Positions 8,971-17,047 of a DNA stretch of 64,000 nucleotides are shown piece by piece. Where the stretch lies: contig CAXGOB010000009.1 of NCBI GenBank assembly GCA_964011275.1, positions 26,870 to 90,869 of the forward strand. Direction: 5' to 3'. Positions within the stretch are counted from its first letter, which is position 1. Every line of letters begins with the position of its first letter. The notes below the pieces were generated by a model, which was given only the letters and a program-made list of their open reading frames with translations, was not told the DNA's origin and ran no database searches. The stretch comes from UBA7328 sp002471345 (GTDB taxonomy: Bacteria > Bacteroidota > Bacteroidia > Chitinophagales > Saprospiraceae). The translations under genes and the position numbers were made by a program.

Positions 8971-10347
8971 ATGAAAATTAGAGGAATGCTCTCTATTCAG
9001 GAATTATCCCAAAAGGTGGAGAATGAAGAAGTAGAAACTGTCATTGTAGCTTTTACAGATCATTATGGTAGAATGATGGGAAAACGATTTGACGCAGAAT
9101 TTTTCTTGGAATCTTGCGTCGAAAGTGGAACTCATGCATGTAATTATCTCTTGACCACAGATATGGAAATGGAGCCAGTAGAAGGCTACAAATATGCTAA
9201 TTGGGAACTGGGATATGGAGACTTTCACATGGTACCAGATATGAAGACTTTGAGAATTGCTGATTGGCTCGACAATACAGCCTTAGTGATGTGTGATTTA
9301 GTGGATGACAAAACCCATAAGATGGTGTCTTTTGGACCAAGGTCTATATTGAGGAAGCAATTGGATGATGCCCGATCGCTCGGATATAAATGTAATGCGG
9401 CTTCAGAATTAGAATATTATGTATTTGAAGATGGTTATCGTTCAGCTCATGACAGGCACTATCAAGATATGAAACCTGCAGGATGGTACCTTGAAGACTA
9501 CCACATTATGCAAGGTACGCGAACTGAGTTTTTCACTGCTGCTGCACGTAAACATCTTAAAAAGTCAGGAGTACCTGTAGAAAATTCTAAAGGAGAGTGG
9601 GGGTTAGGACAACATGAACTTAATGTGAAATACACTGAAGTCTTAGATATGGCAGATCGGCATATGGTGTATAAGCAGTGCCTTAAAGAATTAGCTGATG
9701 AAATGGGGATATCGGTGACTTTTATGGCAAAATATCATGAAGAAAGAGCCGGGTCAAGTTGTCACATTCACATGAGTCTTTGGAATGATTCTGAAAATGT
9801 TTTTGATGGAAATCATAAAATGGGACCAGTTAATGGATCTGATATATTTCGATGGTTTTTAGGAGGTTGGATGACTAATGTGGCAGATGTAATGCCTTTT
9901 TATGCTCCAACAATAAACAGTTATAAAAGGTATGTGGATGCTTCATGGGCTCCTACGCGATTAGCATGGAGTTATGATAATCGAACTGCTGGCTTCAGAG
10001 TCGTTGGTAAAGGTAAGAGCCTTAGAATAGAATGTAGAATCCCTGGTGCTGATTGCAATCCATATTTAGCTTTTGCAGCATCACTAGCTTGTGGCCTGAA
10101 TGGCGTAAAGAACAAAATTGAACCACCGCAGATATTCGAGGGTGATGTATACACCGCAAAAGACTTAGATAGAGTTCCAAATAGTTTAGGTGCTGCAATT
10201 TCAAAATTCAAAAACAGCGCTTTCGCCAAGGAGGCATTTGGAATTGACGTCGTTAAACATTACGCTCATTATTTTGAGACAGAGCAAAATGCTTATGACA
10301 AAGCAGTGACGGATTGGGAAAGAAAGAGATATTTTGAACGTATCTGA
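8971..10347 (+). CDS. Glutamine-synthetase-like gamma-glutamyl-amine ligase
   Basis: A 458-residue member of the glutamine synthetase fold. Conserved elements are SELEYYVFED (metal-binding Glu pair), GLGQHELNVKY, TFMAKYHEERAGSSCHIHMS (ATP/metal His), NSYKRYV and RIECRIPGADCNPYLAF. The sequence lacks the usual ammonia-assimilating GlnA N-terminus and resembles the PuuA/GlnA4/IpuC group, which joins the gamma-carboxyl of glutamate to an amine using ATP. With an ethanolamine permease two genes upstream, gamma-glutamylethanolamide synthetase is the best guess. Polyamine or other amino-alcohol specificity remains possible. The gene starts 13 bp after the HAD gene. Confidence 0.8.
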   Translation: MKIRGMLSIQELSQKVENEEVETVIVAFTDHYGRMMGKRFDAEFFLESCVESGTHACNYLLTTDMEMEPVEGYKYANWELGYGDFHMVPDMKTLRIADWLDNTALVMCDLVDDKTHKMVSFGPRSILRKQLDDARSLGYKCNAASELEYYVFEDGYRSAHDRHYQDMKPAGWYLEDYHIMQGTRTEFFTAAARKHLKKSGVPVENSKGEWGLGQHELNVKYTEVLDMADRHMVYKQCLKELADEMGISVTFMAKYHEERAGSSCHIHMSLWNDSENVFDGNHKMGPVNGSDIFRWFLGGWMTNVADVMPFYAPTINSYKRYVDASWAPTRLAWSYDNRTAGFRVVGKGKSLRIECRIPGADCNPYLAFAASLACGLNGVKNKIEPPQIFEGDVYTAKDLDRVPNSLGAAISKFKNSAFAKEAFGIDVVKHYAHYFETEQNAYDKAVTDWERKRYFERI

Positions 10348-10377
10348 CAAGTCCAGTTGTTAGATTTAAATAAAAAA

Positions 10378-11151
10378 ATGAGATTAAAAAATAAAACAGC
10401 ACTCATCACAGGGGGAAGTAGTGGAATAGGTAAAGAGACATGTCTTTTATTTGCGAAAGAAGGGGCCAATGTGATAGTAACCGATGTCAATGAAATAGAA
10501 GGTAAACATGTAGTGAATCAGATTAAAGATAATGGTGGTAGAGCTGTCTTTTGTAAAGCAGATGTATCTTCTGAAGTAGATTGCAAAAACATGGTCGACT
10601 GTGCTGAAAGGGAATTTGGAGAATTACATATAATGTTTAATAATGCCGGAATCATGCACAGTGATGATGGAGACAGTCAAAGCACAGATGAAAAAGTTTG
10701 GGATTTGACGATGAATATTAATGTCAAAGGAGTCTTTTTTGGATGTAAATATGGAATTCCATTGATTAAGAGGAGTGGTGGTGGTTCTATAATAAATACA
10801 GCATCATTTGTCGCGCATTTAGGAGCTGCTACACCTCAAATTGCTTATACGGCCAGTAAGGGAGCTGTTCTTGCAATGTCGAGAGAACTGGCAGTGATTC
10901 ATGCAAGGGAAGGGATCAGAGTGAATGCATTGAGCCCAGGACCTTTGCGTACTGAACTATTGATGAAATTTTTGAATACTGAAGAAAAAAAACAAAGACG
11001 ACTTGTCCATATTCCAATGGGAAGATTTGGAGAAGCTCAGGAAATGGCAAAAGCTACTTTGTTCTTAGCATCTGATGAATCAAGTTACATGACAGGTACA
11101 GAATTTTTAGTGGATGGAGGGATTACTTCTGCATATGTAACTCCAGAATGA
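10378..11151 (+). CDS. Short-chain dehydrogenase/reductase
   Basis: Classical SDR of about 257 residues. It has the TGGSSGIG nucleotide-binding motif, NNAG, a catalytic Ser in NTASF, and YTASK (Tyr/Lys). The Asp after beta-2 (VIVTDVNE) suggests NAD rather than NADP. I start it at the ATG at 10378; a TTG at 10357 would add seven residues. In this operon an alcohol dehydrogenase would be needed to oxidise gamma-glutamylethanolamide to the aldehyde. The SDR takes the place that the FAD oxidase PuuB has in putrescine breakdown, which fits an amino alcohol rather than a diamine substrate. The specific reaction is inferred from gene order. Confidence 0.85.
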   Translation: MRLKNKTALITGGSSGIGKETCLLFAKEGANVIVTDVNEIEGKHVVNQIKDNGGRAVFCKADVSSEVDCKNMVDCAEREFGELHIMFNNAGIMHSDDGDSQSTDEKVWDLTMNINVKGVFFGCKYGIPLIKRSGGGSIINTASFVAHLGAATPQIAYTASKGAVLAMSRELAVIHAREGIRVNALSPGPLRTELLMKFLNTEEKKQRRLVHIPMGRFGEAQEMAKATLFLASDESSYMTGTEFLVDGGITSAYVTPE

Positions 11152-11181
11152 AAATCGAACAAGAGCAATAAAAGAGAAAAT

Positions 11182-12318
11182 ATGCATAAAAATTTCTATG
11201 TGGCTATTTTGTTTTTGTTTATTTCGTCTTGGGTGTATTCTCAAAGTGTATGCCTTAATGAAAAATCTTTGAATCAGTTACACAAACTATTCAGCGACGA
11301 ATTTAAAGATGACGAACCAGGTGGTGCTGTATTGATTAAAAAAGGTGATGAGATTATTTATTCAGGGAGTTTTGGCTTTGCAGATATGGAGACTGTAGAT
11401 CCAATTAATGAAAACACCGTCTTTAACACAGGCTCTATTTCCAAAACATTTGTAGCCAATGGAATTTTAATCTTACAGGACCGAGGGCTGCTTTCTATTG
11501 AAGATTCAATCGATAAATATTTTGATGATTTTGAAAATGAAGAGATTGCTGCCAAAGTCAAAATAAAACATCTACTCTCACATACTTCAGGACTTCCAGA
11601 TAATAGAGAAGTGAGAAGGAATTTTGATTTTTTTCTTACCGCCAAAGACGATGAAAATTTCGAACCGTTAAAACGGGCCATATCTCTGAATTTTGATCCG
11701 GGTGAAAATTTTCAATACTCTAACCCTTCATATAATGGACTAGCACTTATCATACAGAGAGTAAGTCGACAGCCATGGCAAGAATTCATCATTGAAAATA
11801 TATTTGAACCATGTGGTATGCCTCTCAGTAAAATAACTGATGGGCCACATCCATCTGAAGATGTTGCCCACGCATATGTAGATCTTGGATTTGACTTTGC
11901 CGAAAATGATTATGGTGAAGTTCCAACTTTTGCTGCTTCTGGAAATGGGGGAGTGTGGAGTACAGTCCATGAATTAGCAAATTATGAAGTATGTATCCAA
12001 AATTCTGTTTTTCTAAAACCTACTACAGTTGAATCCTCAAGGACAATATTCAAAGCTGATAAATGGAAAGCATCGTCAGCTCCATTTTTAGGATGGGGAT
12101 GGTTTTTAGGAGAAAAGAATCTTATTGGAAGTGAGAGTAATCTTGGTGTTGATATTGTTTATCACACCGGTTCTCAAGGAGGATTTAGAGCATATTATAT
12201 CAGTATTCCAGAAAAGAAAATCCTCTCTATAGGACTCTTTAATAGGCCTTTGGATTCATATAATAGTTTTATGAGTGAGCCATTAAAACTCTTGGCGGAG
12301 AATAATTGGTTGGATTAG
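11182..12318 (+). CDS. Secreted serine hydrolase, beta-lactamase class C fold
   Basis: A 378-residue protein with an N-terminal signal peptide (hydrophobic core, cleavage near WVYSQS) and class C beta-lactamase/DD-peptidase motifs: SxxK as SISK near residue 85, YxN as YSN near 179, and HTG near 328. The family includes esterases, DD-peptidases and D-amino-acid amidases. It lies 30 bp after the SDR and 25 bp before the aldehyde dehydrogenase in the ethanolamine operon, so it is co-transcribed. A periplasmic amidase releasing ethanolamine from N-acylethanolamines or another conjugate is conceivable but untested. Its substrate cannot be read from sequence. Confidence 0.8.
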   Translation: MHKNFYVAILFLFISSWVYSQSVCLNEKSLNQLHKLFSDEFKDDEPGGAVLIKKGDEIIYSGSFGFADMETVDPINENTVFNTGSISKTFVANGILILQDRGLLSIEDSIDKYFDDFENEEIAAKVKIKHLLSHTSGLPDNREVRRNFDFFLTAKDDENFEPLKRAISLNFDPGENFQYSNPSYNGLALIIQRVSRQPWQEFIIENIFEPCGMPLSKITDGPHPSEDVAHAYVDLGFDFAENDYGEVPTFAASGNGGVWSTVHELANYEVCIQNSVFLKPTTVESSRTIFKADKWKASSAPFLGWGWFLGEKNLIGSESNLGVDIVYHTGSQGGFRAYYISIPEKKILSIGLFNRPLDSYNSFMSEPLKLLAENNWLD

Positions 12319-12343
12319 AATGAATTAACGTTTAAAATGAAAA

Positions 12344-13747
12344 TTGATTGAAGTGAGTAAGACTTTTCAGGTTATAAGTCCAGTTGACAATTCCATTTAC
12401 TTGGAACGAGAAATTGCCCAAGATTCTCAAATAGAAAAGACATTAGATAAGAGTCAGAAAGCATTTGTCTCTTGGAAGCAGACATCTATTGCAGATAGAG
12501 CTCAAATATGTCATAGAGCCGTCGAATACTTTCTAAATAATGTCGATGATATTGCGAAAGAACTAACCTGGCAAATGGGCCGACCCATTCAGTATTCTCC
12601 ATATGAAATATCGAAAGGACTTAAAGAGAGGGCAGATTATATGATTGGGATTGCTGAGGGTACATTAAAAGATGTACAAATACCTGAAATTGAAGGATTC
12701 ATTAGGTATGTGAAAAGAGAGCCTTTGGGTACGGTGTTTGTATTGGCACCTTGGAATTATCCTTTCCTCACTTCTGTAAATGCTATAATTCCTGCTCTAA
12801 TGGCTGGAAATACTGTGATATTGAAACATGCCAAACAAACACCACTTTGTGCTGAGAGATATGCTGCTGCATTTAAACATGCCGGCATTCCAGATGGAGT
12901 GTTTCAATATATGCACTTGGCTCATAATCAAGTAGCTGATATTATTGAAGATAATCGAATTGACTATGTAGCATTTACTGGAAGTGTATCAGGAGGTGCC
13001 GCTGTACAAAATGCCATGAAAAATCGGTTTATTAATGCAGGATTAGAATTAGGAGGAAAGGATCCAGCATATGTTAGAGCTGATGCAAATCTCGAAAATG
13101 CTATAGAGAATTTGGTAGATGGATCTTTTTTTAATTCTGGTCAATCTTGTTGTGGGATTGAAAGGATTTATGTTCATGAAAATCTGTATGATAAATTTGT
13201 GGAAGGATTTGTCTCAATTACAAAAAATTACACATTGGGTAATCCTTTAGAACAGAAAACAACCTTAGGGCCGATGGTGAAAACAGCAGCGGCTTTATAT
13301 ACTCAGAACCAAATTGATGAAGCAATCACAAAAGGTGCATCGGCTCTAATTGATTCTTCTAAATTTGAATGTCATGACCCCAATACACCCTATTTGGCAC
13401 CTCAGATCCTGGTGAATGTTAACCATACTATGGACATTATGAAAGAAGAAACTTTCGGCCCTGTAGTAGGGATAATGTCAGTCAAAGATGACGATGAAGG
13501 AGTATCTCTTATGAATGATAGCCAATATGGCCTTACAGCATCTATATGGACAAAAGATTTAGATCAGGCAAAATATTTGGGTGATAGAGTCGAGACAGGT
13601 ACGCTATTCATGAATAGATGTGATTATCTCGACCCAGCCCTAGCATGGACAGGAATTAAGAATAGTGGTAGAGGATGCACTTTGTCTTCATTGGGTTATG
13701 AGGTCTTGACTAGACCAAAATCTTTTCATCTCAAGACTATGATGTGA
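12344..13747 (+). CDS. NAD(P)-dependent aldehyde dehydrogenase
   Basis: Full-length aldehyde dehydrogenase (467 residues). It shows APWNYPF, AFTGSVSGG (cofactor loop), LELGGKDP (general-base Glu), NSGQSCCG with the catalytic Cys near residue 268, and EETFGPVVGIM. The start is a TTG at 12344, or a GTG at 12353; no ATG lies in frame. The last codons overlap the next gene by four bases (GTGA). In the proposed pathway it oxidises gamma-glutamyl-aminoacetaldehyde to gamma-glutamylglycine, the PuuC-like step. It could instead oxidise 2-oxoglutarate semialdehyde for the hydroxyproline genes 4 kb away, which otherwise lack a semialdehyde dehydrogenase. Confidence 0.88.
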   Translation: MIEVSKTFQVISPVDNSIYLEREIAQDSQIEKTLDKSQKAFVSWKQTSIADRAQICHRAVEYFLNNVDDIAKELTWQMGRPIQYSPYEISKGLKERADYMIGIAEGTLKDVQIPEIEGFIRYVKREPLGTVFVLAPWNYPFLTSVNAIIPALMAGNTVILKHAKQTPLCAERYAAAFKHAGIPDGVFQYMHLAHNQVADIIEDNRIDYVAFTGSVSGGAAVQNAMKNRFINAGLELGGKDPAYVRADANLENAIENLVDGSFFNSGQSCCGIERIYVHENLYDKFVEGFVSITKNYTLGNPLEQKTTLGPMVKTAAALYTQNQIDEAITKGASALIDSSKFECHDPNTPYLAPQILVNVNHTMDIMKEETFGPVVGIMSVKDDDEGVSLMNDSQYGLTASIWTKDLDQAKYLGDRVETGTLFMNRCDYLDPALAWTGIKNSGRGCTLSSLGYEVLTRPKSFHLKTMM

Positions 13748-14439
13748 TTAAAGCAGGTTTGTTCATGTGCGATCATGTTAACAAGGAGTATCGCAAAGAA
13801 TACGGCGACTATTCTGATATGTTCGCTAAATTATTTCCAGAGTTTGAGTGGATGATTTATGACGTTTACAATGGTGAATTTCCAACCAACTACGATGAAT
13901 GTGATGTTTACTTTGCAACAGGATCCAAACATTCTGTGTATGATGATATTGATTGGATACAAGGGTTAAAGAAAGTAATCAAAGGACTTTACAATGAAAA
14001 AAAGTATTTCATTGGATTCTGTTTTGGACATCAGCTTATAGGAGAATCTTTGGGCGGTAAAGTGGAAAAATCCCCAAATGGTTGGTGTGTGGGAGTCCAT
14101 GATTTTAAGGTTTACGAAAGAGAACCCTGGATTACACCTTTTCAAGAGGACTTTAGCCTTCTGATGATGTGTCAAGATCAAATTTTGACATTACCTGTAA
14201 ATACCAAAGTTATAGCCGGAAGTGAGATGTGTCCTTTTGCAATGATCAAAGTAGGAGAGACATTTCTTGGTATTCAATCTCACCCTGAATTTTCTAAATC
14301 CTATGATGGATTGTTAATGAAAACACGTATGAATAGAATGGGTGATGATGTAGCCAATGCGGGATTAAAAAGTCTTTTAAAGGATATTCATACAAAGGTA
14401 ATTAGATCATGGATTCTTAAATTTATAAACGGTATCTGA
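13744..14439 (+). CDS. Class I glutamine amidotransferase-like gamma-glutamyl hydrolase
   Basis: A freestanding class I GATase of 231 residues. The nucleophile elbow is GFCFGHQ (Cys93) and the His/Glu of the triad are in GIQSHPEFS. The start is a GTG overlapping the aldehyde dehydrogenase stop. In the E. coli Puu pathway the family member PuuD removes the gamma-glutamyl group at the last step. Being translationally coupled to the dehydrogenase makes the same role likely here, releasing glutamate plus the amino acid (glycine if the substrate was ethanolamine). The 3' end overlaps the convergent acetyltransferase gene by 33 bp. Confidence 0.85.
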   Translation: MIKAGLFMCDHVNKEYRKEYGDYSDMFAKLFPEFEWMIYDVYNGEFPTNYDECDVYFATGSKHSVYDDIDWIQGLKKVIKGLYNEKKYFIGFCFGHQLIGESLGGKVEKSPNGWCVGVHDFKVYEREPWITPFQEDFSLLMMCQDQILTLPVNTKVIAGSEMCPFAMIKVGETFLGIQSHPEFSKSYDGLLMKTRMNRMGDDVANAGLKSLLKDIHTKVIRSWILKFINGI

Positions 14440-14880
14440 TGATGTCTTTAGACATAAATTAAAACAGATCATACTATTTTCATCAATTTCACCATTTGTA
14501 GTCCAACCATTTTTTTTGAAGAGTCTAATAGCCGCTTCATTGTCAATTTCGACGTATGTGTTCCATGGCTTATTATCATTTTGATATATTTCCAAAACTT
14601 TTTTTAGTGCACTGCTTCCAATTCCTTTTGATTTCAATAAAGGAGAAACTGACAGATCCGTGAGGACATAAAAGTTATGCATGTCATCTGGCAATACAAT
14701 TCCTACCACAGCAACCAGTTTGCCATCATCAAAAACGGAATATTGTCTTCCACTTTTTTCATTTATTACAAAATTTAACCACTCATCATTTATTGGACCT
14801 AGGCGTCGATGAAACTCAGCATCACATGACCATGACTTGAATTCTTTAAAATGATCTTGGTGGAATAATTGAATTTTCAT
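14407..14880 (-). CDS. GNAT family acetyltransferase
   Basis: A 157-residue GCN5-related N-acetyltransferase. The acetyl-CoA pyrophosphate loop is LLKSKGIGSSAL and the C-terminal fold signature is NEAAIRLFKKNGW. The substrate is unknown; the family acetylates small amines, amino acids or protein N-termini. It is transcribed toward the ethanolamine operon, and the last 33 bp of each gene overlap tail to tail, so antisense effects at the 3' ends are possible. The start ATG at 14880 is well placed and no alternative is needed. Confidence 0.8.
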   Translation of the reverse strand: MKIQLFHQDHFKEFKSWSCDAEFHRRLGPINDEWLNFVINEKSGRQYSVFDDGKLVAVVGIVLPDDMHNFYVLTDLSVSPLLKSKGIGSSALKKVLEIYQNDNKPWNTYVEIDNEAAIRLFKKNGWTTNGEIDENSMICFNLCLKTSSDTVYKFKNP

Positions 14881-14976
14881 ACACGTTTACATATAAAGAG
14901 CTCAAAAACATTGTACTAATAAATGAATTAACTTGACACTGATGTAAATTTACCTTGTATCAAAATCAATATTAAT

Positions 14977-16074
14977 ATTAGTTACTACCGAAGTCTGTTA
15001 TTAATCTTTTTTATTCCTTTTTCACTTTCAGGACAACTTAGAATTGAGCTTGAGATTGGTGCACAGCATGATGGTATAGATAGAGTGCAGTTGTGTTTTG
15101 GAATTACGAATACATTGCCAAATGACATTGATTTTTCGCCAAATGATAATCAGAAAATTGTTATTCAATTTGGTGTTCCTCCTTCAGCAGGAGACTTTAC
15201 AGTTGTAAACTCATGTCTTGATCCTCAGGATTTTAAATTTTTGATTGAATCTTTGACTTCTACCATTAATCTAAATGCTATTAGCACTATGCGCTCAGAT
15301 TCTCAGGACTTTGAGATGGCTTTTAAGTTTAACCAACGCGTATCTATTCAACCTGACAAAACTCTAGAAATAGGATGTATAGACAACTTTGAAATTCATT
15401 GTTCTTGTGACAATTTGATAGCCTTGGTAGATTGCTCAGGAATTCAACATACTGAGTTTTTTAATGGAAATATTATCATTGCAGGAGCTGAAAGTTGCCC
15501 TGAAATTGAATTTCCAATTCCAGAAAAGTTTGAAGAAGAAATTGAGATTTTTTGCCAAAAATCAGATGATAATGGGATTACTGTTGAATGGGAAGAACTT
15601 GAAGATGTCAATTATTACGAGGTAAGGATAAATGATGAAGTGTGGCAAAAAGTAGACAGGAGTACTTTGTACACCATTGAAGAAATAGCTAGTACTGAAA
15701 CTCAAAACGTTGAAGTAAGAGCAATCACAGGTTGTGAGCCTATGCCTTTTGGTATGATCAGTTGTACATTCGAAAGTGAAAAAGAAGAATTGGTATATAT
15801 CCCAAATGCATTCTCCCCAAATGGAGATGGAATTAATGATGAGCTCGTCATATCATCGCAGCCTGGAATATCTATTAAGGAGTTGAGAATTTATGAGAGA
15901 TTTGGCGGATTGATATATAGAGCTACCCCTGCTGATCATCAAGAGGTTATAACTTGGAATGTACAAGGGTATAATAAGAAATTTGGTGCTCAGTTATTTT
16001 TATGTCAGGTGATATTAATTAAAAAGAATAGAGAAGAAGAAATAGTATATGGCGATGTGACGATGCTTAAATAA
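14977..16074 (+). CDS. Secreted protein with gliding-motility (T9SS) C-terminal domain
   Basis: The C-terminus is the gliding-motility-associated/CHU_C domain: YIPNAFSPNGDGINDEL, ELRIYERFGGLIYRA, then a closing beta-rich tail ending DVTMLK. It directs export and surface attachment by type IX secretion. Before it lies a fibronectin-III-like stretch (ITVEWEELEDVNYYEVRI). The first conventional start is a GTG at 15085, but the same frame upstream encodes an obvious signal peptide (SYYRSLLLIFFIPFSLSGQ). No ATG, GTG or TTG lies between the stop at 14929 and that peptide, leaving ATT (14971 or 14977) or CTG (14995). I place the start at the ATT at 14977. Start lesion or rare start codon are both possible. 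Confidence 0.7.
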   Translation: MSYYRSLLLIFFIPFSLSGQLRIELEIGAQHDGIDRVQLCFGITNTLPNDIDFSPNDNQKIVIQFGVPPSAGDFTVVNSCLDPQDFKFLIESLTSTINLNAISTMRSDSQDFEMAFKFNQRVSIQPDKTLEIGCIDNFEIHCSCDNLIALVDCSGIQHTEFFNGNIIIAGAESCPEIEFPIPEKFEEEIEIFCQKSDDNGITVEWEELEDVNYYEVRINDEVWQKVDRSTLYTIEEIASTETQNVEVRAITGCEPMPFGMISCTFESEKEELVYIPNAFSPNGDGINDELVISSQPGISIKELRIYERFGGLIYRATPADHQEVITWNVQGYNKKFGAQLFLCQVILIKKNREEEIVYGDVTMLK

Positions 16075-16087
16075 GAGACCAAATAAA

Positions 16088-16810
16088 ATGAAAATTTTCA
16101 GAAAGAGAAATTTCTTTGCTTTAGCTATACCTGTGTTGTTGATCTCAGCCTATCCTGAGATTACCCATGTGAATAAAGGGGAAAGTGAAAGTATAGGTAG
16201 TGTCAGAAATGGTGAGTTGAAGAATGGATATTTACTTCCCTATAAAGGATCAAATTTTAGCTATTTCAGCCCTCTAAGCTACTACCTCATGGATAATGGC
16301 TATACTCATTCTACACTGTACAAGGTGGTGTCAGAAGCATATCAGGAGAGTGAAAAAACTTGCCCTGGAATTGACTTTAAAATCATGCAGAGCACAGATA
16401 GAAACGGTGGCAGACTTTTCTTTCACAGGACACATCAAAATGGTTATGGAATTGACTTTATGATTCCTACAGTGAACAGAAGAGGGGAACAGATAAAAGC
16501 TTTTGATTGGATAGGTATGTGGCACTACTTGATCAATTTTGATGAATATGGATATAATGAGATTTTTGGAAGTGTTCGTTTGGATTTTGAAACAATCAGT
16601 AAGCACATTATAGCAGTTGATGATGCTGCAAGAAGAAATGGACTCAGAATCAGGAAAATACTCATCAAAACACAACTTATTGATGAACTATATGCCACAA
16701 CTGCAGGTAGAGAAATCCAGAGAAGGCGCATATTTATTCCTACAAGATTACCACATATAGTAAATCAAGTGCATGATGATCATTATCATATTGATTTTGA
16801 GGAAAGATGA
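16088..16810 (+). CDS. MepA-like LAS-type murein endopeptidase
   Basis: A 240-residue secreted protein with an N-terminal hydrophobic signal segment. Metal-site motifs of penicillin-insensitive murein endopeptidases (LAS zinc peptidases) are visible: HRTHQNGYGIDFMIP (HxxGxxxD) and the C-terminal HDDHYHIDF (HxH). MepA cleaves D-Ala-meso-DAP cross-links in peptidoglycan. The gene follows the type IX-secreted protein by 13 bp, so the two may be co-transcribed. Whether it remodels wall for secretion or gliding cannot be told. An inverted repeat follows the stop codon. Confidence 0.8.
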   Translation: MKIFRKRNFFALAIPVLLISAYPEITHVNKGESESIGSVRNGELKNGYLLPYKGSNFSYFSPLSYYLMDNGYTHSTLYKVVSEAYQESEKTCPGIDFKIMQSTDRNGGRLFFHRTHQNGYGIDFMIPTVNRRGEQIKAFDWIGMWHYLINFDEYGYNEIFGSVRLDFETISKHIIAVDDAARRNGLRIRKILIKTQLIDELYATTAGREIQRRRIFIPTRLPHIVNQVHDDHYHIDFEER

Positions 16811-16816
16811 TTCTTA

Positions 16817-16865
16817 CTCAGGATACTATACTTCCGAATGTATTTTTTGTTTATAGTTACCTGAG
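16817..16865. terminator. Imperfect long hairpin downstream of the mepA-like gene
   Basis: CTCAGG(AT)ACTATA at 16817-16830 pairs with TATAGT(TA)CCTGAG at 16852-16865: twelve of fourteen pairs, loop of 21 nt. There is no T-tract after it, so intrinsic termination would be weak; an mRNA-end stabiliser is equally possible. Confidence 0.4.
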
Positions 16866-17022
16866 AAATTCTGCTAACCTATATTCTATAATAAGGGAAT
16901 ACTAAAATGGCACCCTTGGAAATATTCAAAATCATTGTCTTCTTTCTTCAGATAAATTCTAGGAAAAGATAATAGTACAAGTGTTCAGTATAAAACTATA
17001 AATACCTCTTGTTAGTCGACAA

Positions 17023-17030
17023 TATATTTG
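17023..17030 (+). promoter_or_regulatory. Candidate -7 element for the hydroxyproline operon
   Basis: TATATTTG matches the Bacteroidota -7 consensus TAnnTTTG exactly and lies 17 bp before the ATG at 17048. No good TTTG -33 element sits 19-21 bp upstream, so it may need an activator. Confidence 0.4.
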
Positions 17031-17047
17031 CCTGAAAATTTATAGTT

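Noticed and set aside
12344..13747. Assigning the aldehyde dehydrogenase firmly to hydroxyproline degradation
   Set aside because: It overlaps the amidotransferase gene of the ethanolamine operon, and the hydroxyproline genes are 3.3 kb away behind two unrelated genes.
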